Part shown: piece after piece, positions 18,512-27,194 of the stretch | How positions within the stretch are numbered: the first letter of the stretch is position 1 | How the letters are laid out: each line of letters opens with the position of its first letter | Source: Phyllobacterium phragmitis | GTDB lineage: Bacteria; Pseudomonadota; Alphaproteobacteria; Rhizobiales; Rhizobiaceae | Length of the DNA stretch: 64,000 nt | Direction of reading: 5' to 3' | Assembly (NCBI RefSeq): GCF_002980495.1 | Contig: NZ_PVBR01000002.1 | Location: 310,001-374,000 of the forward strand | Translations under genes and position numbers: made by a program | Notes under the pieces: generated by a model | What the model was told of the DNA's origin: nothing | The model's input: the letters and a program-made list of their open reading frames with translations, nothing else | Databases searched by the model: none

Positions 18512-18808
18512 ATGAACGACGAAATGACAATTCGTAAGGAAGAAACCGGCACAGGTGGCCGTTATGTCGCGGAAATGGCCGGTCACGCGGCTGAAATGAC
18601 CTTCTCACGCGTCAACGCCGCTTTGATCATCATCGATCATACCGAGGTGCCGGACGCACTGCGCGGCAAGGGCGTGGGTCAGGCGCTGGCGCTCCACGCG
18701 GTGGAGGATGCACGAAAAGGCGGCTGGAAGATCCTGCCGCTTTGCCCGTTCATGCGCGCCCAATCATTGCGCCATTCCGATTGGGGTGACGTTGTCCAGC
18801 AAAGATAG
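18512..18808 (+). CDS. Small GNAT-type N-acetyltransferase (YjdJ-like)
   Basis: 98 residues from ATG at 18512 behind CGGAGAG. It has the short GNAT layout: beta strands, IDHTEVPDALRGKGVGQALA (acetyl-CoA pyrophosphate loop R-G-K-G-V-G), and CPFMRAQSLRHSDW at the end, as in YidJ/YjdJ proteins. The substrate is unknown. It sits between sciP and the minus-strand fliJ-like gene. Confidence 0.85.
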   Translation: MNDEMTIRKEETGTGGRYVAEMAGHAAEMTFSRVNAALIIIDHTEVPDALRGKGVGQALALHAVEDARKGGWKILPLCPFMRAQSLRHSDWGDVVQQR

Positions 18809-18846
18809 GCTTATCGCGCGGACGAGCCCATCGGTAATCCAGCCTC

Positions 18847-19233
18847 TCAGCCGATCATCGCGCGCCGGTCTGGCGCCGGACGTTCTTCCGCGTCACGGGA
18901 TTTACCGTCGCGCTCCTCCAGCGCTTCCGCCTTGGCCAGTTCCGCCTCCGCTTCGGCGAGTGTGGCCTCGGCTGCTTCCTTCTGCGCCATCAGATCGCGG
19001 ATCGATACGAAGAGGTTGTCGCGGCGCTGACGCGCGGCCTTGGCGAAGGTCGGATAGGCGAAATGCGACATATCGGCGATACCGGCCTTCTTCTCCTCCG
19101 ACTGTATCTGCGCATCCAGTTCGCTCGCCATGCGCTCGAACTCGCCCATCATCAGATCGAGTTGCCCCAGTTGCCGGCGCTTTTCCTTCACCTGGAACAG
19201 TTTAAGCCTCACGAGGCTCTCACGCGGTTTCAT
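18847..19233 (-). CDS. fliJ: FliJ-like flagellar export chaperone candidate
   Basis: 128 residues from an internal ATG at 19231-19233 (MKPRESLVRLKLFQVKEKRR), since the 20 upstream codons have no support. The protein is almost wholly alpha-helical and coiled-coil (ELDAQIQSEEKK, EATLAEAEAELAKAEALEE). FliJ proteins are small coiled-coil stalks of the flagellar type III export ATPase, and in Rhizobiales a FliJ gene commonly lies beside ctrA. Identification rests on size, coiled coil and position. Confidence 0.62.
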   Translation of the reverse strand: MKPRESLVRLKLFQVKEKRRQLGQLDLMMGEFERMASELDAQIQSEEKKAGIADMSHFAYPTFAKAARQRRDNLFVSIRDLMAQKEAAEATLAEAEAELAKAEALEERDGKSRDAEERPAPDRRAMIG

Positions 19234-19703
19234 ACGCAATACTCCTTGAACGCCAGGAATCTTGGTTCCAAATGGGAGCGACAATGCGTTCACATTTCGA
19301 ACCAGCCCGCATGTTCCGCATCAGAATCACCTTCCGAAAACGAAACAAAAAATTAAAGGTCGACGCGTTTGGTAACCTTTTCTTTACGAGCAGCGTTAAT
19401 CATACGCGTTAGGACTTAAGGCTCGGTAAATCCGATGTGGCTTTTTCGCAACATCGAAACATTGAGTCGAAAGAATCATTTAGGCGGGATTCTTAATGTG
19501 GAAAATTCAGGCTTTCTGCAGGGAGTTTCATAAGGCAAATCAGGGAAATACGGCAAATTTTTAATTAACATCTAAAGTCGCTTGCCAAGCGGAATCAGAT
19601 TTTGTTAACCATTTGCTGGCAACCTTCATACAAAGGCAACGACTGTTCCGTGTGCTGCTTTGAGGGCCATACCTGTTCGGCGGCGGAAAGGGGATTTTGA
19701 AAG
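19234..19703 (+). promoter_or_regulatory. ctrA upstream region with GANTC cluster and CtrA box
   Basis: 470 bases between divergent fliJ-like and ctrA genes. GANTC sites (CcrM methylase target) occur at 19257, 19324, 19464, 19473, 19488 and 19592, well above the two or so expected by chance. GTTAACCAT at 19604-19612 matches the short CtrA-binding motif TTAACCAT, and GTTAATCAT at 19395-19403 is a near match. The arrangement suggests methylation-dependent, self-regulated transcription of ctrA as in Caulobacter. Confidence 0.65.
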
Positions 19704-20405
19704 ATGCGCGTTCTTTTGATTGAAGACGATAGTGCGACGGCGCAGAGCATCGAATTGATGCTCAAGTCGGAGAGCTTCAACGTCTATACGACGGACCTCG
19801 GCGAAGAGGGTGTCGATCTAGGCAAACTGTATGATTACGATATCATCCTGCTCGATCTCAACCTTCCGGACATGTCCGGTTACGAGGTCCTGCGCACCCT
19901 GCGTCTGTCCAAGGTCAAGACGCCGATCCTGATCCTCTCCGGCATGGCCGGCATCGAGGACAAGGTCCGCGGTCTCGGCTTCGGCGCGGATGACTACATG
20001 ACCAAGCCGTTCCACAAGGACGAGCTCGTTGCCCGCATCCATGCCATCGTCCGCCGGTCCAAGGGTCATGCCCAATCGGTCATCACGACGGGCGATCTCA
20101 TCGTCAATCTCGACGCCAAGACCGTGGAAGTCGGCGGCACACGCGTGCATCTGACCGGCAAGGAATACCAGATGCTGGAGCTGCTCAGCTTACGCAAGGG
20201 CACGACGCTGACCAAGGAAATGTTCCTCAACCATCTCTATGGCGGGATGGACGAGCCGGAACTCAAGATCATCGACGTGTTCATCTGCAAGCTGCGCAAG
20301 AAGCTCGATGCCGTCTCCGGCAGCCAGAGCTATATCGAAACGGTATGGGGCCGTGGCTATGTTCTGCGCGAACCCGAAGCGACGGACATGCGCGCGAGCG
20401 CCTGA
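19704..20405 (+). CDS. ctrA: Cell-cycle response regulator CtrA
   Basis: 233 residues. Receiver domain with acidic pocket (Glu7, Asp8, Asp9), phosphoacceptor Asp51, and Lys in [14 protein letters not shown]; then an OmpR-type winged helix with [20 protein letters not shown] and the recognition region [20 protein letters not shown]. CtrA is the master regulator of the alphaproteobacterial cell cycle, acting on DNA replication, division, flagellum and envelope genes after phosphorylation through ChpT. ATG at 19704 follows AAAGGGGA. A terminator lies after the gene. Confidence 0.97.
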   Translation: MRVLLIEDDSATAQSIELMLKSESFNVYTTDLGEEGVDLGKLYDYDIILLDLNLPDMSGYEVLRTLRLSKVKTPILILSGMAGIEDKVRGLGFGADDYMTKPFHKDELVARIHAIVRRSKGHAQSVITTGDLIVNLDAKTVEVGGTRVHLTGKEYQMLELLSLRKGTTLTKEMFLNHLYGGMDEPELKIIDVFICKLRKKLDAVSGSQSYIETVWGRGYVLREPEATDMRASA

Positions 20406-20429
20406 CCGATCCGCACATCCACCTGAAAG

Positions 20430-20453
20430 GCCCCGCAAAATGCGGGGCTTTTT
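20430..20453 (+). terminator. Rho-independent terminator after ctrA
   Basis: GCCCCGCA (20430-20437), loop AAA, TGCGGGGC, then five T. It may also stop transcripts from the opposing receiver gene, which ends 19 bases to the right. Confidence 0.85.
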
Positions 20454-20471
20454 CGCTTGCAGCCCGGTTCT

Positions 20472-20840
20472 TCAGGCAGCCTTGATGTAATCGGCGAAAT
20501 GCGCCGTCAGATATGGCCGGTCGAACGGCTTCAGCATGTAGCTGGAAGCACCCGCGCGCTTGGCCCGCATGATCTTCGTCAGATCCACCTCGTTGAGGCA
20601 GAGCATGATCCTGGCCTGTTTGCCGCCGGGCATCTCCCTTATCGCACCGATGATTTCGAGTGTCGGCAGATCGGGCAGGTCGCTGTCGAGCAGGATGACA
20701 TCGGGCATCTGCGTCATGCATTCCTCGATGGCCTGCGACCCATTCGCCGCATCGGTGATGACCATCGCGCCGTCGGACAGAATCCGCCTGGCGACCTTCC
20801 TGATAACCGATGAATCGTCGACGATGAGACAACGCGGCAT
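20472..20840 (-). CDS. Stand-alone receiver (single-domain response regulator)
   Basis: 122 residues made only of a receiver domain. Asp8/Asp9 and Asp52 (ILLDSDLP) form the acidic site and Lys104 (YMLKPF) is present. At the position of the conserved Thr/Ser after strand 4 there is Cys81 (RIMLCLNEVD), which is unusual and may change the response to phosphorylation. It lies between ctrA (convergent) and chpT (same strand, 103 bases upstream), so it may be cotranscribed with chpT and receive phosphate from it. It is not CpdR by sequence. Confidence 0.85.
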   Translation of the reverse strand: MPRCLIVDDSSVIRKVARRILSDGAMVITDAANGSQAIEECMTQMPDVILLDSDLPDLPTLEIIGAIREMPGGKQARIMLCLNEVDLTKIMRAKRAGASSYMLKPFDRPYLTAHFADYIKAA

Positions 20841-20943
20841 GAATTGCTTCCCCTGCGACCCAATTTGGAACGGGCCTCAAGGCGCAACCTAGCCGCCAGC
20901 CATGAAAAAACAGCCAAGCGACATGGTAAAGTTTTGGCTATCT

Positions 20944-21591
20944 CTAGCTTGCGGCTGCCGTCGATCCGGCGGAGAAGACGATCTCGTCTGCCGTGGCGTG
21001 AATGGAGATGGTCATGCCGGCTTCCTGTGCCAGGAGCAATGTATAATAGGGCTGCACGGAATGCGCATCGACCGGCTCCTCCGGCATCTTTCCGCTGTGC
21101 AACTCCAGGAATTTCGGCGGCACGCGCAGCATCGGCCCCTTGACCGACAAAACGAAGCGCGGCTCGGTTTCCGCATTCTCCAGGACCACCGAAAGCGAAC
21201 CGCCGCGCGGGATGGCAGCATTGCCGATGAGGATCAGGTTGAGCAAAAGCTTCACCTTGTTCTTGGGCAGGAGAACGCGATTGCCGCTCCACGAGAATTC
21301 AGCCTTCTCGCCCTTCATATATTCGTTCGCCACGTTCTGCGCGTCGCCCGTGTCGATCTGCACCCCGGCTGAGCCGGCTGCGCCGAAAGCGATGCGCGCG
21401 AACTGCAGCCGCGCCGAAGCATTGCGCGCGCTCGACTTGATGAGGTTCATCGCGTCTTCGTCAGCGCCGCCCTCCTCCAGGAGTTCGAGACCATTGTTGA
21501 TGGCGCCGACCGGCGAAATGATGTCGTGGCAGATACGGCTGCACAGAAGAGCACCGAGATCGGTTGCGGAAAGAACGACGGGCAAGGGCAT
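20944..21591 (-). CDS. chpT: Histidine phosphotransferase ChpT
   Basis: 215 residues from ATG at 21589-21591, eight bases after GGAG. With this start the phosphorylated His of CSRICHDIISPVGAINNGLE is residue 22, the number known for Brucella ChpT. The rest resembles the degenerate ATPase-like domain of the family (LPKNKVKLLLNLILIGNAAI). ChpT passes phosphate from CckA to CtrA and CpdR. The divergent eipA gene starts 385 bases away. Confidence 0.93.
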   Translation of the reverse strand: MPLPVVLSATDLGALLCSRICHDIISPVGAINNGLELLEEGGADEDAMNLIKSSARNASARLQFARIAFGAAGSAGVQIDTGDAQNVANEYMKGEKAEFSWSGNRVLLPKNKVKLLLNLILIGNAAIPRGGSLSVVLENAETEPRFVLSVKGPMLRVPPKFLELHSGKMPEEPVDAHSVQPYYTLLLAQEAGMTISIHATADEIVFSAGSTAAAS

Positions 21592-21975
21592 GGACATATC
21601 TCCGGACAGCATGATTGCCTCCAGTGGGCAATCGGACGGGTATGAATTCAGGTTCCCGGACCGAATCGCCCGGTTTCATCGCCTCTCTGGATACACAGGG
21701 CTTTTGACGACGGCAAGAAAAGCCCGAGCCGGGATGCGAAAACTTCGCAGTCGCCATGATCGGGCGATCGGAAGCAATTCCGGTGCGTCCCTAGGGCCTG
21801 CCCCTATGCCAGCCCAAAGCCGGCCATTGAAATGCCAAGATCGAAACATAACGATTTGGAAAACAATTAGTCTTTTAATAACGATGATTCGGCAAAGCGG
21901 ACGCTAGATTCGTATGCCCGTTCTCTTCAGGTTCCAGCGTCAGACAGAGAAGCGAGCAGCCAGAAGGAAAATTGA
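21592..21975. other. Intergenic region between chpT and eipA
   Basis: 384 bases with promoters for two divergent genes. GANTC sites are at 21663, 21886 and 21907, and the stretch 21848-21890 is A/T-rich. In Brucella eipA is reported to be directly controlled by CtrA; I find TTAG/TTAA half-sites but no full TTAA-N7-TTAA box here. Confidence 0.5.
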
Positions 21976-22590
21976 ATGGCCTCTCTATCCCTGTCCCTAT
22001 CCCAATTCCAGGTCTTGACCCGACCCTTGGCCCTCCTGCGGCTCGCGGCGGTTTTTTTCGCGTTGCTCATGGTGACGCTCACGCTTGCCTCCCAGGCCCG
22101 CGCCAATGAAACCTACACGATGGAGGAGATCGTCGAATCCGGCCATCGGTTCTTCGGCTCCACCTCCGGCGGCATTGCCACGGCGATCGAAAAGGTCTTC
22201 CAGAGCTATGGCCTGCCCAATGGCTACATACTGGGCGAGGAAGGCTCCGGCGCGTTCATCGGCGGCCTGACCTATGGCGAAGGCACGCTCTACACCAAGA
22301 ACGCAGGCGACCACAGGACGTTTTGGCAAGGCCCCTCGCTCGGCTGGGATTTCGGCGGCCAGGGTTCGCGCGTCATGATGCTCGTCTATAATCTCGATGA
22401 CATACAGAACATGTATGGGCGCTATGCCGGTGTTTCCGGCTCAGCCTATCTCATCGCCGGCGTCGGCTTCAACGTGCTGAAACGCGAGAACATCCTGCTC
22501 GTGCCGGTGCGCACCGGCGTTGGCGCGCGCCTCGGCGTCAATATCGGCTATCTCAAGCTGACACCGTCACCGACCTGGAACCCGTTTTGA
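21976..22590 (+). CDS. eipA: Envelope integrity protein EipA (DUF1134)
   Basis: 204 residues, N-terminal hydrophobic signal (LRLAAVFFALLMVTLTLAS, cleavage after ARA), then a DUF1134 domain: SGHRFFGSTSGGIATAIEKV, GYILGEEGSGAFIGGLTYGE, GWDFGGQGSRVMMLVYNLDD and VGARLGVNIGYLKLT. In Brucella EipA is a periplasmic protein needed for envelope stress resistance and virulence, and its gene sits beside chpT as here. Confidence 0.93.
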   Translation: MASLSLSLSQFQVLTRPLALLRLAAVFFALLMVTLTLASQARANETYTMEEIVESGHRFFGSTSGGIATAIEKVFQSYGLPNGYILGEEGSGAFIGGLTYGEGTLYTKNAGDHRTFWQGPSLGWDFGGQGSRVMMLVYNLDDIQNMYGRYAGVSGSAYLIAGVGFNVLKRENILLVPVRTGVGARLGVNIGYLKLTPSPTWNPF

Positions 22591-22704
22591 TGCGGATCCG
22601 GCAGGCGAGCATGCTGGATTACGGCCCATGCATGTGTCATTCTACTGCGTGGCCCCTTGATCGGTACCGATCAGGGATAAAATAATACAGCAATTCAACG
22701 CTAT

Positions 22705-22744
22705 GGAGCGTCTTTTGTGCGTCCGGTAGGGTGTACGGCGCTCC
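22705..22744. repeat. Dispersed palindromic repeat, diverged second copy
   Basis: GGAGCGTCTTTTGTGCGTCC and ACGGCGCTCC match the repeat at 18441-18479 at their outer arms. It lies just upstream of the GTG start of the next gene. Confidence 0.55.
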
Positions 22745-22771
22745 GGCGTTCAACAGCTCCGGGTCTCGGAT

Positions 22772-23743
22772 GTGATCGAGTCTGCCCTTTTCTTCGTCCT
22801 AGGCTTCCTCTGCGCCGCATTCCTTGCGGCGCTGGTCGCGCCCTCCATATGGCGGCGCGCCACCGTTCTGACACGGCGGCGCGTCGAGACCGAAGTCCCG
22901 CTGACGCTCAACGAAATCCAGGCCGACAAGGACAGCTTGCGCGCGCAACACGCAATGTCGGTTCGCAAGCTCGAAATGCGCTTGAAGGCGCTCAATGAGA
23001 AATATGCCGAGCAGAAGATCGAGCTCGGCGCCAATCACGAGAAACTCAAGCGGCTCGCCATGCTTGAACGCGAATTGGGCGAGTTGCGCCAGCGCCAGGA
23101 CGAACGCGAGAGCGAGCTTGCATCCACCTCCAATGCGCTCGCGACAGTCGAACAGAATTTCGAGCAGCACAAGGGCGAACTGGAAATGCTGCAGCTCCGC
23201 CATGGCGAACTTTCGAGCCTCACCGATACGCTTCGCATAGAAATCGCCGTGCGCGAAACGGAACTGGAGCGGTTGAAGGGAGAATTGAGCGATATGCGGC
23301 ACGATCGCAAGACAATCGATACAAAGCAGCGCGAACTATCGACCGAGGTCAAATCGGCCCAGGCGGCGCTGACAGCCGAACGCAAGCGCAATACCGCGCT
23401 GGAAAAGAAGCTGGAACGCTTGCTGACAAATCTCACCGATGCGCGCGAAAAGCTCGAGCGGCGCGAAAAGGAACTGGCGCAGCTGCGCAAGAAGGGCGGG
23501 ACCGCGCCCGCCATGCAGGAAAAGGTCGAAGCCAGATCAGATCAGGCTGCGGCGGATGCCGCCCTGCGCAAACAGATGAACGAGCTCGCCGCCGAGGTGG
23601 TCGTCATGACGGCGGAGCGCGAAGGCCCGCAATCGCCCATCCACAAGGCATTGGAACAGGCGGAGACGAAAAACGGCGGCGGGAAGGCCGATGCACCGGA
23701 AAGCCTCGCCGACCGCATCCGCAATCTGAAAAAGCCGGAATAG
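22772..23743 (+). CDS. Membrane-anchored coiled-coil protein, unknown function
   Basis: 323 residues from a GTG codon. One N-terminal membrane helix (residues 3-25, ALFFVLGFLCAAFLAALVA) is followed by RRATVLTRRRVETEVPLTLNE and then some 200 residues of charged heptad-like coiled coil (DTLRIEIAVRETELERLKGE, TALEKKLERLLTN). The C-terminus is low-complexity with SLADRIRNLKKPE. No enzymatic motif is seen. Its place after eipA suggests an envelope or cell-cycle scaffold, which is inference only. Confidence 0.7.
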   Translation: MIESALFFVLGFLCAAFLAALVAPSIWRRATVLTRRRVETEVPLTLNEIQADKDSLRAQHAMSVRKLEMRLKALNEKYAEQKIELGANHEKLKRLAMLERELGELRQRQDERESELASTSNALATVEQNFEQHKGELEMLQLRHGELSSLTDTLRIEIAVRETELERLKGELSDMRHDRKTIDTKQRELSTEVKSAQAALTAERKRNTALEKKLERLLTNLTDAREKLERREKELAQLRKKGGTAPAMQEKVEARSDQAAADAALRKQMNELAAEVVVMTAEREGPQSPIHKALEQAETKNGGGKADAPESLADRIRNLKKPE

Positions 23744-24049
23744 CGGAACGCGGCGTCCGGGTGTGATGGCGTTCTTGTGTTCCCCTACCCGGTGCGAAAG
23801 GCCGTTGGTGACGCCGATAGAGTTATCCCGCTCTTCTTCCTCATTACGGACAGCCGGTTGAACATGTCCGGCCGTCGAGCCTGAGGTTGAGATTTGGATG
23901 GGAGTTCGACGTTCCGCAATGGATCGTCGGATCAAGTCCGGAACGCGGGGGGCGTGGTGACAGTCGCCGCTGCCAACAACGAGTGATCAAATTAGATCGC
24001 GAGAAATTTACGGGCAGCCGAATAACCCTCAGCGGTACTCCGCAAGAAC
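23744..24049. other. Intergenic region between convergent genes
   Basis: 306 bases after the coiled-coil gene and before the 3' end of the aminotransferase gene. I see no gene, no strong terminator and no member of the repeats noted elsewhere. Confidence 0.45.
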
Positions 24050-25174
24050 TTATCCATTCTTCCCATGAAACTCGCGGATGGCGCTGATGATGCGGCCCTG
24101 ATCGGCCTCGGTCAGATAGGGATGCATCGGCAAGCTGAGGATACGCGCCGGCAACGCCTCCGACACCGGCAGGCCACCGGGTGCTTGCCGGTAATGCTTA
24201 TAGGCCTGCTGCAGATGCAGCGGCTTGACGTAATAGATCACCGAGGGGATGCCGGCGGCCTGCAGATGCGCCTTCAGGCCATCGCGGTTCTCGCTCTCGA
24301 TCGAATATTGCGCCCAGGCGGAGCGGTATCCCGACGGCAGGTGCGGAACCTTGACCACATCCTTCAGGCCCTCGGCATAGCGCTTCGACACGATCTGCCG
24401 GGCCTCCATCTCGTCCTCGAGAATGGTGAGCTTCTCGATCAGGATCGCCGCCTGGATCGTGTCGAGGCGGGAGTTGAGGCCGATGCGCACATTGTCATAT
24501 TGCGTCTCGCCCTTGCCGTGGAACAGCACCGAGCGCAGCGTCTCTGCCAGATCGCCATCATTGGTGAACATCGCGCCGCCATCGCCGTAACAGCCGAGCG
24601 GCTTGGCCGGATAGAAGCTGGCCGCCGCGACATCGCCGAACGCGCCGCACATCACATTGTCGCGCTTGCCGCCGATGGATTGCGCTGCATCCTCGATGAC
24701 GAAGAGCCCCTCTCGCTCGGCGAGCACGGCGAGTGCGTTGTATTCGGCGGCAAGACCGAAGAGATCCACCGGGATGATCGCCTTCGGCTGCAGACGCCCT
24801 TCCCTGCGGGTCTCGGCGATCGCCGCCTCGAGCTGCGCGACATCCATGTTGTAGCTATCAGGGTCGACGTCGACGAAAACAGGCTCCGCGCCGACAAGCG
24901 CCACCACTTCGGCCGTGGCCGCGAAGGTGAAGCTCGGGCAGAAGACGGCATCGCCCGGCCCGATGCCCCGCGCCATCAGCGGCATCAAAAGCGCATCGGT
25001 GCCGTTGGCGCAGGCGATCACGTGCTCGACGCCGATATAACGGCCAAGCTTCTTCTCGAATTCCGCGACTTCAGGGCCGAGGATGTAGCGCCCGTCGGCC
25101 ACCACCTTGGCGATGGCCGCGTTCAGCCGGTCTCCGATGCGCTCGCGTTGCGCCGCCAGATCGATGAATTGCAT
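24050..25174 (-). CDS. DegT/DnrJ/EryC1/StrS sugar aminotransferase (WbpE-like)
   Basis: 374 residues from ATG at 25172-25174 (MQFIDLAAQRERI) behind GGAG; 50 upstream codons are rejected. The PLP lysine is in SFYPAKPLGCYGDGGAMFTN, with upstream VIEDAAQSIGG and ACANGTDALLMPLMARGIGP. The sequence closely follows WbpE, which transaminates UDP-2-acetamido-3-keto-hexuronic acid in O-antigen sugar synthesis. The adjacent Gfo/Idh/MocA dehydrogenase would provide the keto-sugar substrate, as WbpB does. The exact sugar is an inference. Confidence 0.88.
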   Translation of the reverse strand: MQFIDLAAQRERIGDRLNAAIAKVVADGRYILGPEVAEFEKKLGRYIGVEHVIACANGTDALLMPLMARGIGPGDAVFCPSFTFAATAEVVALVGAEPVFVDVDPDSYNMDVAQLEAAIAETRREGRLQPKAIIPVDLFGLAAEYNALAVLAEREGLFVIEDAAQSIGGKRDNVMCGAFGDVAAASFYPAKPLGCYGDGGAMFTNDGDLAETLRSVLFHGKGETQYDNVRIGLNSRLDTIQAAILIEKLTILEDEMEARQIVSKRYAEGLKDVVKVPHLPSGYRSAWAQYSIESENRDGLKAHLQAAGIPSVIYYVKPLHLQQAYKHYRQAPGGLPVSEALPARILSLPMHPYLTEADQGRIISAIREFHGKNG

Positions 25175-25356
25175 GTCTGCTCCAATGACGATTGATCCGC
25201 GGCCGATTTTCGCGCGAATCCGGTGGACTGTGTAACGGCTCATTCGGACGGCTTCCATCGCGCCGCCGTTCAAAGATTGATCGGTTATGTAACAACGCTT
25301 GAGGCTGTTGTCACCGTTTGCCAATCACAACGCTGTGTCGGGATTTTGACGCCAGC

Positions 25357-26334
25357 CTATCGAAGCGGTTTGCCGTGCTGTTGGCCGTGATTGACGGTCC
25401 CGGCAGTCAGGATACGCAGCACGTTGATTGCCTCCTCGCCATCGGTGCGCGGCTTTGCCCGCATTTCGATGCAATCGATGAAATGCTGGCATTCGCGGGT
25501 GAGCGGCATGCCCTCGTTCACCGGGATATAGGTCGGTTCTTCTGCTGTGAACGCCCATTGCCCATTGTCCTGCCAGACGGCATGGCGATAGACGGCAAGC
25601 TTGCGCTCCCAGCGCTCGACATCGTCGAACACCGCCATGGCCTTGGTACCGACCACCGTCAGGCGGCGTTCGCGATAGGGATTGAGCCTGGAGGCGAAGA
25701 GATGACCGCGCAGGTTCCCCGGAAACTTCAGGTGCAGATGGGCGAAATCGCTCAAATGATCGAGAAGTGCTGCCCCCTCGCCGCGCACCTCGACGGGTTC
25801 GCAGCCGGTCAGCGCCAGGATCATCGAGAGATCGTGCGGCGCCAGATCCCACAGCGCATCGTTTTCGGTGTGAAACTTGCCGAGGCCGAGGCGGTGCGAA
25901 TGGATGTAGCGCACTTCGCCCAACTCGCCCGCCTGCACCAGTTCGAGGAGCTTTTCGAAGGCCGGATGAAAACGCAGCACATGACCGACCATAAAGACGC
26001 GGCCATTGTCGCGCGCCGCCTTCACCTCAGCTTCAGCATCGGCAACCGTCAGCGCGATCGGCTTTTCCACGAGCACGTCCTTGCCGTTGGTCACGGCGCG
26101 GATCGCATATTCGGCGTGGAACTGCGGCGGCAGCGCCAGCACGATGGCGTCCACATCGTCGCGGGTGAAGAGATCCTCGACCTCGATATGGAGCACGCCC
26201 TGCTCCGCCGCGAAACCCGCGGCACGGTCACTGTTCTGGTCCGACACCGCGTAAAGCGCGCCGAGGGACTTCAATGTACGGATATGATTGCTGCCCCAAT
26301 AGCCGCAACCCAATACTGCAATGCGCGGTGCCAT
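25357..26334 (-). CDS. Gfo/Idh/MocA family NAD-dependent sugar dehydrogenase
   Basis: 325 residues from ATG at 26332-26334. It starts with a Rossmann motif IAVLGCGYWGSNHIRTL and has the family catalytic motif VEKPIAL near residue 94 and HDLSMILALTG. The gene is 182 bases upstream of the WbpE-like aminotransferase on the same strand. Together they suggest conversion of a UDP-sugar to a 3-amino sugar for the cell surface polysaccharide. A WbpB- or WlbA-like role is likely but the substrate is not proven. Confidence 0.85.
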   Translation of the reverse strand: MAPRIAVLGCGYWGSNHIRTLKSLGALYAVSDQNSDRAAGFAAEQGVLHIEVEDLFTRDDVDAIVLALPPQFHAEYAIRAVTNGKDVLVEKPIALTVADAEAEVKAARDNGRVFMVGHVLRFHPAFEKLLELVQAGELGEVRYIHSHRLGLGKFHTENDALWDLAPHDLSMILALTGCEPVEVRGEGAALLDHLSDFAHLHLKFPGNLRGHLFASRLNPYRERRLTVVGTKAMAVFDDVERWERKLAVYRHAVWQDNGQWAFTAEEPTYIPVNEGMPLTRECQHFIDCIEMRAKPRTDGEEAINVLRILTAGTVNHGQQHGKPLR

Positions 26335-26512
26335 TAATTCCAAGCCTTTGCGTTCGCCACTCCCTTATCGAGGCAAAAGCGCGAAGACAAGTCTTGGCCG
26401 TGATGAAGAACGCTTGACACGGCATTGTTACCCACCTTATACCCGCGCCGTTCCCCGCAGAACAAAGCATTGCGAAGCTTCGACGATCGAAGCAAGATCG
26501 ATGGGGCACCGG

Positions 26513-26589
26513 GGCGGAGTAGCTCAGTAGGTTAGAGCAGAGGAATCATAATCCTTGTGTCGGGGGTTCGAATCCCTCCTCCGCTACCA
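26513..26589 (+). tRNA. tRNA-Met (CAT anticodon), CCA encoded
   Basis: 77 bases fold as a tRNA: acceptor GGCGGAG with CTCCGCT, D arm AGCTCAGTAGGTTAGAGC, anticodon stem GAGGA/TCCTT with loop ATCATAA (anticodon CAT), T arm GGGGG TTCGAATCCCTC region, and encoded CCA. The sequence matches the elongator tRNA-Met of Rhizobiales. A phage tail module begins about 600 bases downstream. Confidence 0.95.
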
Positions 26590-26669
26590 TCAATACAGGG
26601 TCCGTTCGTGTAGCGCACCGCTGACTTTTAGATTTTTTCCGGTGACATTTAGAGCAGATCGATTCTGGG

Positions 26670-26702
26670 AACTGGCCTTTGAATACCTTTCAAAGGCCAG
26701 TT
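26670..26702. terminator. Perfect hairpin downstream of tRNA-Met
   Basis: AACTGGCCTTTGAA and its exact complement TTCAAAGGCCAGTT with a five-base loop TACCT. No T run follows on either strand. It could end the short gene on the minus strand (stop at 26714) or the tRNA transcript. Confidence 0.5.
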
Positions 26703-26713
26703 AAAGGGGCGCT

Positions 26714-27028
26714 TCATTTAAAATGAAACTCGACGTCGAGGATCAACTGGTCCCCACCGGCAAATCGAAAGCGCTCAAACTCGATAAGATCACTGTCTCG
26801 CCATTTAGTCTCAAAAGCCTGAGCCTGTTTGAGGATCCTGTTCACGGCATAAACCTTGGCTTTCGGGTTCATATCCGCCAGCTGGCGTTTGGTCGTGCCA
26901 GAGAGACTATAGAGTGCGAGCAGATCCGAAGAGAATTCTTCTAGCGAAGCATTGGAGTTGTCGGTCGCAAGAGCTAACGGCTGTAACCCCATTAACATCG
27001 ACAAAGCTAAAAGTGCTGTACGTTTCAT
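26714..27028 (-). CDS. Small exported protein, unknown
   Basis: 104 residues from ATG at 27026-27028 behind AAAGGGGG. MKRTALLALSMLMGLQPLAL is a signal peptide with cleavage after ALA. The mature part has QAQAFETKWRDSDLIEFERF and ends FHFK. No family recognised. It lies between tRNA-Met and the phage methylase, on the same strand as the tail module, and may be a cargo gene. Confidence 0.6.
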   Translation of the reverse strand: MKRTALLALSMLMGLQPLALATDNSNASLEEFSSDLLALYSLSGTTKRQLADMNPKAKVYAVNRILKQAQAFETKWRDSDLIEFERFRFAGGDQLILDVEFHFK

Positions 27029-27194
27029 ATGTGTATGCCCCCTTTCGAACGAGGGGACGTTATGTCGGTGCCGACGATCTGGCAACGGCAATTCTTGACC
27101 CTGAAATTACCGTGTCGCATGGCGGGGCGCGCAAGATCAGACGGCAACAAGTTTTCCTGCACCCTTTGATCGTTAAAGGCAGCTTGCGGGGCCA

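Noticed and set aside
24065-25195. Plus-strand open frame of 376 codons
   Set aside because: Antisense shadow of the WbpE-like aminotransferase; no family features, rich in Arg, His and Asp as usual for such shadows.
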